64,000 bases of DNA from an uncultured Clostridia bacterium (GTDB lineage: Bacteria; Bacillota; Clostridia; Oscillospirales; Acutalibacteraceae), in contig CAMVTS010000002.1 of the NCBI GenBank assembly GCA_947170465.1, positions 54,685 to 118,684 on the forward strand. Reading direction: 5' to 3'. How positions within the stretch are numbered: the first letter of the stretch is position 1; each line of letters opens with the position of its first letter. Shown here one piece after another: positions 41,001-50,311 of the stretch. The position numbers and the translations under genes were made by a program. The notes under the pieces are model-generated. The model was given only the letters and a program-made list of their open reading frames with translations. It did not search any database and was not told the DNA's origin.

Positions 41001-41635
41001 TCTGGGACACCTCTCTCAGACTCATGAAGATTTACGACGAGAGCAAAACCTATATTGTAGATGAATCTGTAGAATCAGCCGTTTCCGCTATCAAGGCGAT
41101 TTTGCAGAAGCCGAATCCGTTCGGTGATATATTCAAACTGCCCGACCTCAATGACAGATTCCGCAAAGCCTATATGGTATTGGTAAAGGCGGAGCAAAAG
41201 CCGGTACTCGAAGCGATACAGGAAGCACGCGCAAGAGTTTTTGACGAACTGAACAGCAGCCATTGCAAGGACCAGTTCTCTCAGAGAGTATTGCGTGACT
41301 TTGATGAGCTCAATGATAGGGCGACCCGGTGCAACAATGTGGCGACGCTCAAAAACATCCGTCACGAAGCAGAGGCGCTGAAAATGCGTTACCTCAACGC
41401 CATCAGTGATGAAGAGGAGAAAATCCTTGCACAGCAGGCAGCGAAGGAGCAGACAGCCGACACACCATCAGCGCCAAGGCAGAAAAGACGTAAGACCATC
41501 AGCGTCAGAACGCTGACCTCACAGACCACATGGCGCATAGAGAGCGAAGCGGACATCAGAAGCTATCTGAATGAACTGGAAAAGAAGCTCAAAGGCGAGC
41601 TGGAGGATAACACAATTATAAATGTTGAATTCTAA
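38045..41635 (+). CDS. brxC: BREX P-loop ATPase BrxC
   Basis: '[23 protein letters not shown]'; 1196 aa; '[16 protein letters not shown]'; locus order. Confidence 0.9.
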   Translation: [1196 protein letters not shown]

Positions 41636-41655
41636 AACGGAAGTGAAAAATTAAT

Positions 41656-43356
41656 ATGCATTTTTTCTTGGATACAAATTATAAGGAATCAAATAATATT
41701 TTGATTCTATCTAAATTGATTGAGAATTGGGAAAATGAGATCGTTGAATTCAAAGAAGCAAATAATGATTATAAACAAGATAAAATCGGGCAGTACTTTT
41801 CTGCAATTAGTAATGAAGCTAATTTGAAGGGAGTTCAATGCGGATGGTTGGTATTTGGTGTCCGTAATAAAGACCGTAAAATTATCGGAACTGATTATAG
41901 AGAAACCAAAGGCTTGGATAGATTAAAGCAGGAGATTTCTGATAATACCACCGGCGGGATTACTTTCGTAGAGATATATGAAGTATATCCAGAAGTTGAC
42001 GGGCAAAAAATGAGAGTCATTATGTTTCAAATACCTGCAGCTGCCACAGGTATTCCGACAGGTTGGAAGAATCATTTTTACGGTCGTAACGGTGAATCCC
42101 TAAGCGCTCTTTCAATGAATGAGCAAGACAGAATACGCGAACAAGAGAAAAAAGATTGGTCTAAGCAAATTGTCGAGGGTGTTACGATTGAACATCTTGA
42201 TAAGGAAGCAATTGCCTTAGCGCGAGAGAAGTATAAAGAAAAGATGAAACGTCCTCATATTATTGAAGAAGTAGATGAGATGACGGATGAGGAGTTCCTT
42301 ACAAAAATCAAATTAATCATTAATGGTCAGGTTACTAATGCAGCGATGCTTTTACTCGGTAACGAAGATTATGATGTTTATTTTGGTGCAGTACCGGAAG
42401 CGTCTTGGAGACTTTATGATTCAAAAGATGATGTCAAAGATTATGAGATCTTCAAAATTCCATATATTACCCTTAGTGATAGAATTTTTGCGAAAATCAG
42501 AAACCTTACATATCGCTATATGCCCAATCAAATGACATTGTTTCCAACAGAAACCATGCAATACGACACATGGCTTTTGCGCGAGCTGCTAAACAACTGC
42601 ATTGCCCACTCTGATTATACGATCGGCGGCAGGATTTATCTGAATGAACGTGAAGATGAATTAACTTTTACTAATCCGGGTACCTTCCTTCCAGGGAGTA
42701 TTGAGGTAGCTTTACGAAAAAACTATAACTCGCCTTTCTATCGCAATCAATTGTTAGCAGAAACTATGGTAAAGTTCAATATGATTGACACTCAATCTAT
42801 GGGTATTCGCAAAGTGTATAAAATTCAGCAAGAAAAGTATTTTCCGATGCCTGATTATGATTTTTCGGTTTTTCAACAGGTTGGTGTAACGGTTTACGGT
42901 AAAGTTATTGACGAAAACTATACTAAGGTTTTATTTGAAAACCCGGATTTTGACCTTGAAACAGTGTTTTTGATCGACAGAGTGCAAAAGCATAAGTCTA
43001 TCAGCAAAGACGCTATTAAGTATTTACGAAAATTAGGTGTTGTGGAAGGAAAAGCATCTAATCTGTATGTTTCGGCAAAAGTCGCAGAGAGTATAGATGA
43101 AAAGGGACGGTATGTCAAGAATAAGGCGTTTGATAATGAGGCATACGAAAAGTGGATCATCAGCTATCTGAAGACATATAAGAAAGGCAAGAAGGCAGAT
43201 TTTATTGATTTATTAAGTGATAAGCTATCTGATTCTCTCAGCGAAAAGCAAAAAGAGTATAAGGTAAGAAACCTTTTGACTAAAATGAAAAAGAAGGGTA
43301 TCATTACCACTGATTCGCCTAATAAGGTATTAGCTAATTGGATATTAGTTGAGTAA
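41656..43356 (+). CDS. Schlafen/AlbA_2-type ATP-binding protein (putative regulator)
   Basis: 'NEIVEFKEANNDYKQDKIGQYFSAISNEANLKGVQCGWLVFGVRNKDRKIIGTDYR'; 'LLRELLNNCIAHSDYTIGGRIYLNEREDELTFTNPG'. Confidence 0.75.
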   Translation: MHFFLDTNYKESNNILILSKLIENWENEIVEFKEANNDYKQDKIGQYFSAISNEANLKGVQCGWLVFGVRNKDRKIIGTDYRETKGLDRLKQEISDNTTGGITFVEIYEVYPEVDGQKMRVIMFQIPAAATGIPTGWKNHFYGRNGESLSALSMNEQDRIREQEKKDWSKQIVEGVTIEHLDKEAIALAREKYKEKMKRPHIIEEVDEMTDEEFLTKIKLIINGQVTNAAMLLLGNEDYDVYFGAVPEASWRLYDSKDDVKDYEIFKIPYITLSDRIFAKIRNLTYRYMPNQMTLFPTETMQYDTWLLRELLNNCIAHSDYTIGGRIYLNEREDELTFTNPGTFLPGSIEVALRKNYNSPFYRNQLLAETMVKFNMIDTQSMGIRKVYKIQQEKYFPMPDYDFSVFQQVGVTVYGKVIDENYTKVLFENPDFDLETVFLIDRVQKHKSISKDAIKYLRKLGVVEGKASNLYVSAKVAESIDEKGRYVKNKAFDNEAYEKWIISYLKTYKKGKKADFIDLLSDKLSDSLSEKQKEYKVRNLLTKMKKKGIITTDSPNKVLANWILVE

Positions 43357-43466
43357 TTTTAACTAATAGTTAAGCTGATTATTTAACTAATCACCCTTCA
43401 AAAACCGCATCAATACTGGATTTTTGATTGGTTACATAGAATTAAAGTTAAAAATTTTTAACTAAT
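43357..43466. promoter_or_regulatory. Palindrome-rich region upstream of pglX
   Basis: TTTAACTAAT at 43358-43367, 43382-43391 and 43457-43466; palindromes TTAACTA-a-TAGTTAA (43359-43373) and AGTTAAAAATTTTTAACT (43446-43463). Confidence 0.6.
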
Positions 43467-43482
43467 TTCCGGAGGAAAAACG

Positions 43483-46400
43483 ATGAACAAAACAGCGATA
43501 AAAAACTTTGCTATATGGGCAAGAAATAAGCTGAGAGCAGACATTATACTCAAAGCAGGCTTGCTTGGCATTACCGACAAAGAGATTTCCAATCCGTTGC
43601 CGCAGTCCACGGACGACTTACAGTTATTTGATATTGGCACAAGTCAGCCTGTTCGCTTGGAGGGTAAAACCGCCATCGACCAGAGGAAATCCCTTGTTGC
43701 TGCTATCAGAGCCAAGAATCTGAAACACGCAGAAGCATTTGACGCTGTTATTGAGGAGGTTGCCTACACTTGGTTTAACCGCCTTATCGCCGTGCGCTTT
43801 ATGGAAGTCAATGACTATCTTCCAAGCCGTGTCCGTGTGCTTTCCTCCGAGAATCCTGCCAAAGCCGAGCCGGACTTTGTTACCAATCCCTTTGATACCG
43901 ACCTTGAATTTACCGAGGACGAAATCAACCTGATCGACAATCTCAAAGACAACAATAAGTCAGACGAGCTGTTCCAATTCTTGTTTATCAAGCAATGCAA
44001 CAAGCTCAATGAGATACTCCCCGAACTTTTTGAAAAGACAAACGACTATACAGAGCTGCTTCTGAATGTCAGCTTTACCGATAAGGACGGCGTAGTATAT
44101 CATCTTGTACACGATATTTCTGAGGACGATTTCAATGTTGAAAAGCAAGGTCAGGTTGAGATTATCGGTTGGCTGTATCAGTATTATAACACCGAGCCGA
44201 AGGACAAAGTGTTTGGTCGTCCTTCCGGTCAAAAGATACGCAAAGAGGACGTTCCGGCGGCTACCCAGCTCTTTACTCCTGATTGGATCGTCCGCTATAT
44301 GGTAGAAAACTCCCTCGGACGAATCGCTATCCATAATCTGAAATACGGCGATTGGGACGACACCGAGAGAGCGAAGATTGATACTTTCAAATCCAAGTGG
44401 AAGTATTATCTTGAAGAAGCGGAGCAAAGCCCCGAAATAGTAGAGCGTTTCCGTATGGAAGAAAGCCATAAGTACAATAAGGGCGACGTGCCACCTTATG
44501 TTAATTCCACTTTCCTTGATCCTTGTATGGGAAGCGGACATATCCTTGTGTACGCCTTTGATGTGTTTATGGACATCTATACAGCGCAGGGTTATACCGA
44601 GCGTGACGCTGCACAGCGTATTGTAGAGAAGAATCTGTACGGCTTGGAGCTTGATGACCGCGCTGCACAACTTGCGTACTTTGCCGTGATGATGAAGGCT
44701 CGTTCCTATGACCGGCGATTCTTAACCCGTGGAATTCGTCCCAATCTCTGCTCTATTCAGGAAAGCAACGGATTAAATGAGGAAGATTTAGAATTATTCG
44801 GTGATCTTGAGCCTGCGGCGAGGCGTTTTGTCAAAGAGTATATCGATGCAAAAGAATACGGCAGTATTCTCAACCCAAATATCGACAAAGCGGAATTTGA
44901 ACAGGTCAAAGAAAAGTATTTTGAAATAGAGCAGGCATATTATGATAACGTTTTTGACACCACAAAACGTAAGGGTTTGCACAAGCTGTTTCCTGCCTTG
45001 ATTTTACAGACGGAAATTATGTTAAAAAAATACGATGTTGTTTGCACCAATCCGCCTTATATGGGCGGTAGCGGTATGAGTGCGAAGCTCAGTGCCTTTG
45101 TTAAGAAGAACTATCCCGACAGCAAGGCGGATTTGTTCTCTGTTTTTATTGAAAAAGGAAATAATTGGGTAGTTAGAAATGGATATAATTCAATGGTAAC
45201 AATGCAAAGTTGGATGTTTTTATCCAGCTTTGAGAAAATGCGCAAAAGTATTCTTGCTACCAAAACCATCATTGATTTAATGCATATGGAAAATATGGTA
45301 ATGGGAATTGCATTTGGCACTGCGGTTACTGTATTTAAGAATACGAGAATTACAAATTATAAAGGCACATATACACATATCAAATTGCAGGACATAATCA
45401 AAGATAAAAAAACTGAGAATACAAGACCGAAAGAATTTCCAAATTACAATAACCGTTATGCAGAGGTCAGTACAGACAACTTCTCTAAAATTCCAAGCTC
45501 GCCGATTGCTTATTGGGTAAGTCAAAGCATAATAGAGGTATTTGAAAATGATACATTAGGAAAACTTGCATATCCGTGTCAGGGAATGGCTACAACTAAT
45601 AATGATAAATTTCTTCGGTTATGGTCTGAAGTTGATATTAATAAAGTTTTATTCAATGGAACATCTGAAGAAGATACCTGCAGGGGATATAAGTGGTTTC
45701 CATATAACAAAGGCGGAAGTTTTAGAAAATGGTATGGAAATAATTATTTATTGGTTAACTTCAAAAACAAGGGAAAAGAAATCTGTGACTATATTGATAA
45801 ACATTCAAAAGTAAACCATAAAGGACGAGTTATTAATAGAAATTGTTATTTTAAAGAGTGTTTTACTTGGAGTGCATTGACTCAAGGGAGCTTTTCTTGT
45901 AGATATAGTCCGAATGGCTATATATTTGACACAAAAGGTTCATCGTGCTTTTGTCAAGACGGTATGCTGTTTTATTATATGGCATTGACTAACTCAGTTG
46001 TAAACGTTGAGCTAATGAAGATATTAGCACCAACATTAGATTTTAATTGCGGCACAATAGCCAAAATTCCAGTTGTTTGTGATAAAACACAACAAGGTGT
46101 TATAGATACAACTGTAGAAGATTGTATTCAGAGATGTAAAGATGAGTGGGATTCCTTTGAAATATCTTGGGATTTTGAAGAACACCCATTTGCCCGCTGG
46201 TCAAAAGGACTTTGGGACTGTACAAACATTGCTGCTTCTATGGACTATTTCTACGGCGGTCATCCCGAAGTAAGTTGTCCGATTGAACTTTGTTATATGC
46301 TGTGGCAAGGTGAATGCAATGACCGTTTCAACAAATTGAAAGCCAATGAAGAAGAACTCAACAGAATCTTCATCGACATCTACGGATTGCAGGACGAGCT

Positions 46401-47184
46401 GACACCCGAAGTGGAGGACAAGGACGTTACTGTCCGCAAGGCAGATTTGCAGCGTGATATGCGCAGCTTCATTTCCTACGCTATCGGCTGTATGTTTGGA
46501 CGTTATTCCCTTGATACAGAGGGACTTGCCTATGCAGGCGGCGAATGGGATAGCGAGAAATATAAGACCTTCATTCCCGATGAAGATAACTGTATTCCGA
46601 TTACCGATACCGCATACTTTGAGGACGATATTGTAGGTCGTTTCTGCGAATTTGTTAAGGTAGTGTACGGCGAGGATACGTTGGAAGCAAACCTCGAATT
46701 TATAGCAAAAGCTCTCGGCAATAAGGGCAATACCAGCCGTGATATTATTCGCAACTACTTCCTCAATGACTTTTTCAAGGATCATTGCAAGATTTATCAG
46801 AAGCGCCCGATCTATTGGCTCTTTGATAGCGGTAAGCAAAACGGATTTAAGGCACTTGTCTATATGCACCGCTGGAACGCCGACACCATCGGCAATATGC
46901 GTGTTGAATACCTGCACCGGATCCAGCGCACCTACGAAAAAGAAATCGAGCGTGAGCAGGACACTATAGACAACACGACCAACAACCGTGACCGTGCTGC
47001 CGCCACAAAGCGCAAGGAAAAGCTCCAAAAGCAGCTCAAGGAAGCAAAGGACTACGATGCAAAGGTAGCCCACCTTGCCTTGTCCCGTCCCGACATCGAC
47101 CTCGACGACGGCGTAAAGGTCAACTACGAAAAAGTCCAGACTGCACAGGACGGAAAGAAATTACAAATTTTAGCGAAGGTGTAG
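43483..47184 (+). CDS. pglX: BREX adenine-specific DNA methyltransferase PglX
   Basis: 'FLDPCMGSGHILVYAFDVFM' and 'VVCTNPPYMGGSGM'; 1233 aa; locus position. Confidence 0.92.
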   Translation: MNKTAIKNFAIWARNKLRADIILKAGLLGITDKEISNPLPQSTDDLQLFDIGTSQPVRLEGKTAIDQRKSLVAAIRAKNLKHAEAFDAVIEEVAYTWFNRLIAVRFMEVNDYLPSRVRVLSSENPAKAEPDFVTNPFDTDLEFTEDEINLIDNLKDNNKSDELFQFLFIKQCNKLNEILPELFEKTNDYTELLLNVSFTDKDGVVYHLVHDISEDDFNVEKQGQVEIIGWLYQYYNTEPKDKVFGRPSGQKIRKEDVPAATQLFTPDWIVRYMVENSLGRIAIHNLKYGDWDDTERAKIDTFKSKWKYYLEEAEQSPEIVERFRMEESHKYNKGDVPPYVNSTFLDPCMGSGHILVYAFDVFMDIYTAQGYTERDAAQRIVEKNLYGLELDDRAAQLAYFAVMMKARSYDRRFLTRGIRPNLCSIQESNGLNEEDLELFGDLEPAARRFVKEYIDAKEYGSILNPNIDKAEFEQVKEKYFEIEQAYYDNVFDTTKRKGLHKLFPALILQTEIMLKKYDVVCTNPPYMGGSGMSAKLSAFVKKNYPDSKADLFSVFIEKGNNWVVRNGYNSMVTMQSWMFLSSFEKMRKSILATKTIIDLMHMENMVMGIAFGTAVTVFKNTRITNYKGTYTHIKLQDIIKDKKTENTRPKEFPNYNNRYAEVSTDNFSKIPSSPIAYWVSQSIIEVFENDTLGKLAYPCQGMATTNNDKFLRLWSEVDINKVLFNGTSEEDTCRGYKWFPYNKGGSFRKWYGNNYLLVNFKNKGKEICDYIDKHSKVNHKGRVINRNCYFKECFTWSALTQGSFSCRYSPNGYIFDTKGSSCFCQDGMLFYYMALTNSVVNVELMKILAPTLDFNCGTIAKIPVVCDKTQQGVIDTTVEDCIQRCKDEWDSFEISWDFEEHPFARWSKGLWDCTNIAASMDYFYGGHPEVSCPIELCYMLWQGECNDRFNKLKANEEELNRIFIDIYGLQDELTPEVEDKDVTVRKADLQRDMRSFISYAIGCMFGRYSLDTEGLAYAGGEWDSEKYKTFIPDEDNCIPITDTAYFEDDIVGRFCEFVKVVYGEDTLEANLEFIAKALGNKGNTSRDIIRNYFLNDFFKDHCKIYQKRPIYWLFDSGKQNGFKALVYMHRWNADTIGNMRVEYLHRIQRTYEKEIEREQDTIDNTTNNRDRAAATKRKEKLQKQLKEAKDYDAKVAHLALSRPDIDLDDGVKVNYEKVQTAQDGKKLQILAKV

Positions 47185-47194
47185 TGAATAGGCT

Positions 47195-47692
47195 ATGATT
47201 GAATATAAATACTTATCTAACACACAAAAAAATACACTTGGATATGGAGAATTAGATGAACTTGATAAAAATGATATTCTAAATTCAATTTTGCAGAAGT
47301 ACAAAGATGCAGGCATTATGATTGAAGGAGAGAACGTTAATCTTTATGTTATTATAGATGATGTTTGGTTTGACTTTGATGTTGCATTACTCAAATCAAA
47401 TGAGGATATTATAGTATTATTATCAGATGTTATCCCTCCGCAATCGGCTGTTAACTATGATTACTATCAAAGTATAAAATACTTTTTCCGTACGGCTGAA
47501 AAAGGACACGAATATAACCCGCACATTCACGCACAATATGACAACCAGAAGATTTCTATATATTTAAATGATTATCATATTGACGGGAAAATGAGCAATC
47601 CTGCTAAACAAAATCAGGCTGTGAAATATGTTAAGCGCCATCATCAAGCAATTTTAAAAAAATGGAACGAGATAATGGAGAAACAGAGTTGA
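47195..47692 (+). CDS. DUF4160-like small protein inside the BREX operon
   Basis: 'HEYNPHIHAQYDNQKISIYLNDYHIDGKMSNPAKQNQAVKYVKRHHQAILKKWNEI'. Confidence 0.6.
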   Translation: MIEYKYLSNTQKNTLGYGELDELDKNDILNSILQKYKDAGIMIEGENVNLYVIIDDVWFDFDVALLKSNEDIIVLLSDVIPPQSAVNYDYYQSIKYFFRTAEKGHEYNPHIHAQYDNQKISIYLNDYHIDGKMSNPAKQNQAVKYVKRHHQAILKKWNEIMEKQS

Positions 47693-47742
47693 CAACGTAT
47701 ATTCTCTCTCCAGATGATTTTATTAGTGTGAAGTGAATCTAT

Positions 47743-50262
47743 ATGGCAGAATTAAATCTAAAACAAATAACAGCTAAGCTAAATTCTCAGCTTCGAGGTG
47801 ACGTCCGCAAACTCGTATTTTGGTACGACGAAAACGGCGAATTTGCCGAGGATATTGATACACTGGAGCTGGATAACGCAGAAGTCCTGCACTTAGAAAA
47901 GGACAATCAATTCTATATCAAGCACTTTTTGGAATGTGAGGACACCACCACGCATTACCTTGTGTATGCTCCTTTTCCGAAGCCGGATATAAAGGAGAAT
48001 CACTTGGAGGACACTTTGCGTTATTCCAAGCGTTTCTATGCTGATCGTGCTTCCCTGATCACGCTGGATTTGGGCTATGATGAAAAGCTCAAGGACGTTT
48101 TTCAGGAATATAATAAATTCTTTGCAGGTAAACAGCGCAGACAGAAGTTTTACGACCTTGAAATCGAAGCTACCACAAAGGCAGATATTGAGATCGGCAT
48201 AATGAGCGTTCTTTGCAAGCTCAAAACCTCTAACTTTGATGAGGTTGTCAGAGCTATGCTGACAGAGGACGGGTTTGACGAAAACAAGTATCTCGCTGAG
48301 TTTGAGAGGTATGGCGTTGATAAGGCTTTTTGGGAGCAGGCTAATGAGCATTTCGGTTATTCAGATCCGAAGCCTACTCTTGAAAAGTTTACTATGACGA
48401 TGTTCGTTACATACCTTTCTAAAACGGTTTATGGCGAGTTGCCGCAGCCGTGGAAGTCTTTTGTTGCATATAAGTCCACAAATAACGTCACGGTCTATCT
48501 CGATAACCTGATGAACAGTTACCTTTACGGACAGCGTTTTGATGAAATATCAGAGGTAGTATATAACGCCCTCAACGCCGACAAGGTACTCCGCAAAATG
48601 GAGCCTTCCGATATTGTGGACTGCCATTTGTTTGCCGGAATAGATGACATCATGATTGACTGGCTGACAGAACGCCTTGAAAATGAGGACACAGCCGCAA
48701 AGCTCAACGGTAAGAGTATAACTGAGATTTGCGAGAAGCGCCGCAGAGAGCATTTCGGAAATAAGAAAAGCGCTGAGTATTATGTGATTGAAAATGCTTG
48801 GCACTTGCTTTCCTACGGCGTATATGTGCCTGTTTCGGGTATCAACAACGTGGTAAAAAAATATCAGGACGAGCTGTTTCAGGCGGATAGACGTTACAGA
48901 TATTTCTACTATCACTATGATAAGATAGAGGATACACGAAGATTTGAAAAGCTCCGTCAGCTTGTAGAAAATGTTTATACAAACGATTACCTCAATGGTA
49001 TTTGCATAAATTGGAACAGAGAATTGAAGGCAGCAGGCGGAATGACAAATCTCCCGAAGCAAATTCAATTTTATGATAAGTATATCCGCACGGCTAAAGA
49101 GAGAACAGTAGTTATTATTTCCGACGCTTTGCGTTATGAGGTTGGTTACAGCCTGTTCCGCAAGCTCAAAGCTGATGAAAAATGCAAGGTGAAGATTGAG
49201 CCTATGCAGAGTGTTGTGCCGTCATACACCCGTTTGGGTATGGCTGCATTACTTCCTCATAGAACGCTGGAAATGACGGACGATTTTGAAGTCCTTGTTG
49301 ACGGCAAAGGCTGTAACGATACTGCGCATCGTGAGCCGATATTGCAGTCATACAAGCCCAATAGCCGTGCTGTTCGGTATGATGACTTGAAAAATATGAG
49401 CGTTGCACAGCTCCGAGAAGTATTTACCAATCAGGAAGTTGTGTATGTCTATCATAATCAGGTTGACGCTCGTGGCGACAAGCCCAATACTGAGAACGAA
49501 GTATTTACAGCTTGCGAAGAAGCGATTGAAGAAATCGCTGCTTTAATCAGAAGATTAACGGTCAGCGCAAACACGGTACATTTTATCGTTACGGCTGATC
49601 ACGGCTTTATCTACAAGCGTGATAAGCTCACTGAAAGCGATAAAATAGGAAACGTCACAGGCTCAAAGGTGTATAAAGCAAAGAGATATATCGTTGCAAA
49701 AGACGCTGTTGTAACCGAAGGCGTTGAAAGCCTTCCGTTATCTACCGTGCTGAATAATGACGATGATAAGGTTGTCAGCTTCCCGATGGCAAGCGACATA
49801 TTCAAAGCCGCTGGCGGCGGTATGAATTTCGTACACGGCGGCAGCTCACCGCAGGAAATGCTGATACCTCTCATTGATGTTAGAACAGAAAAAGGACACA
49901 AGGAAACAACGAGCGCTGTTATTTCGCTTGTGAGCCTGTCTAATAAGATAACCAATCTTATTTTCTCGCTTGACTTTATTCAGAATGAGCCTGTCGGCAG
50001 CGTTGTCAAGGAAGCAACCTATCGTATTTGCTTTGTCAACGAAAACGGCGAAAAGATTTCAAATGAGATTTTGCATACTGCGGATAACAAGAGCGCGGAA
50101 GCAGCCAACAGAATATTTAAGCTCCGATTCAATCTTCGCAACAGACAGTACAGCCGGAGCGACAAGTATTATCTGTTGATCGTGGATGACAAGAAGGATT
50201 TGGAAGTGCTGCGTCACGAAGTAATGATTGACATTACATTTGCCGGTGACTTTGGTTTTTAA
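47743..50262 (+). CDS. pglZ: BREX alkaline-phosphatase-superfamily protein PglZ
   Basis: 'TVVIISDALRYEVGYSLFRKLKADEKCKVKIEPMQSVVPSYTRLGMAALLPH', 'VHFIVTADHGFIYKRD'. Confidence 0.92.
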   Translation: MAELNLKQITAKLNSQLRGDVRKLVFWYDENGEFAEDIDTLELDNAEVLHLEKDNQFYIKHFLECEDTTTHYLVYAPFPKPDIKENHLEDTLRYSKRFYADRASLITLDLGYDEKLKDVFQEYNKFFAGKQRRQKFYDLEIEATTKADIEIGIMSVLCKLKTSNFDEVVRAMLTEDGFDENKYLAEFERYGVDKAFWEQANEHFGYSDPKPTLEKFTMTMFVTYLSKTVYGELPQPWKSFVAYKSTNNVTVYLDNLMNSYLYGQRFDEISEVVYNALNADKVLRKMEPSDIVDCHLFAGIDDIMIDWLTERLENEDTAAKLNGKSITEICEKRRREHFGNKKSAEYYVIENAWHLLSYGVYVPVSGINNVVKKYQDELFQADRRYRYFYYHYDKIEDTRRFEKLRQLVENVYTNDYLNGICINWNRELKAAGGMTNLPKQIQFYDKYIRTAKERTVVIISDALRYEVGYSLFRKLKADEKCKVKIEPMQSVVPSYTRLGMAALLPHRTLEMTDDFEVLVDGKGCNDTAHREPILQSYKPNSRAVRYDDLKNMSVAQLREVFTNQEVVYVYHNQVDARGDKPNTENEVFTACEEAIEEIAALIRRLTVSANTVHFIVTADHGFIYKRDKLTESDKIGNVTGSKVYKAKRYIVAKDAVVTEGVESLPLSTVLNNDDDKVVSFPMASDIFKAAGGGMNFVHGGSSPQEMLIPLIDVRTEKGHKETTSAVISLVSLSNKITNLIFSLDFIQNEPVGSVVKEATYRICFVNENGEKISNEILHTADNKSAEAANRIFKLRFNLRNRQYSRSDKYYLLIVDDKKDLEVLRHEVMIDITFAGDFGF

Positions 50263-50311
50263 TCCAATCTCTCAGACATAGAAACAGCAATCATCATATG
50301 GAGGAATAACA

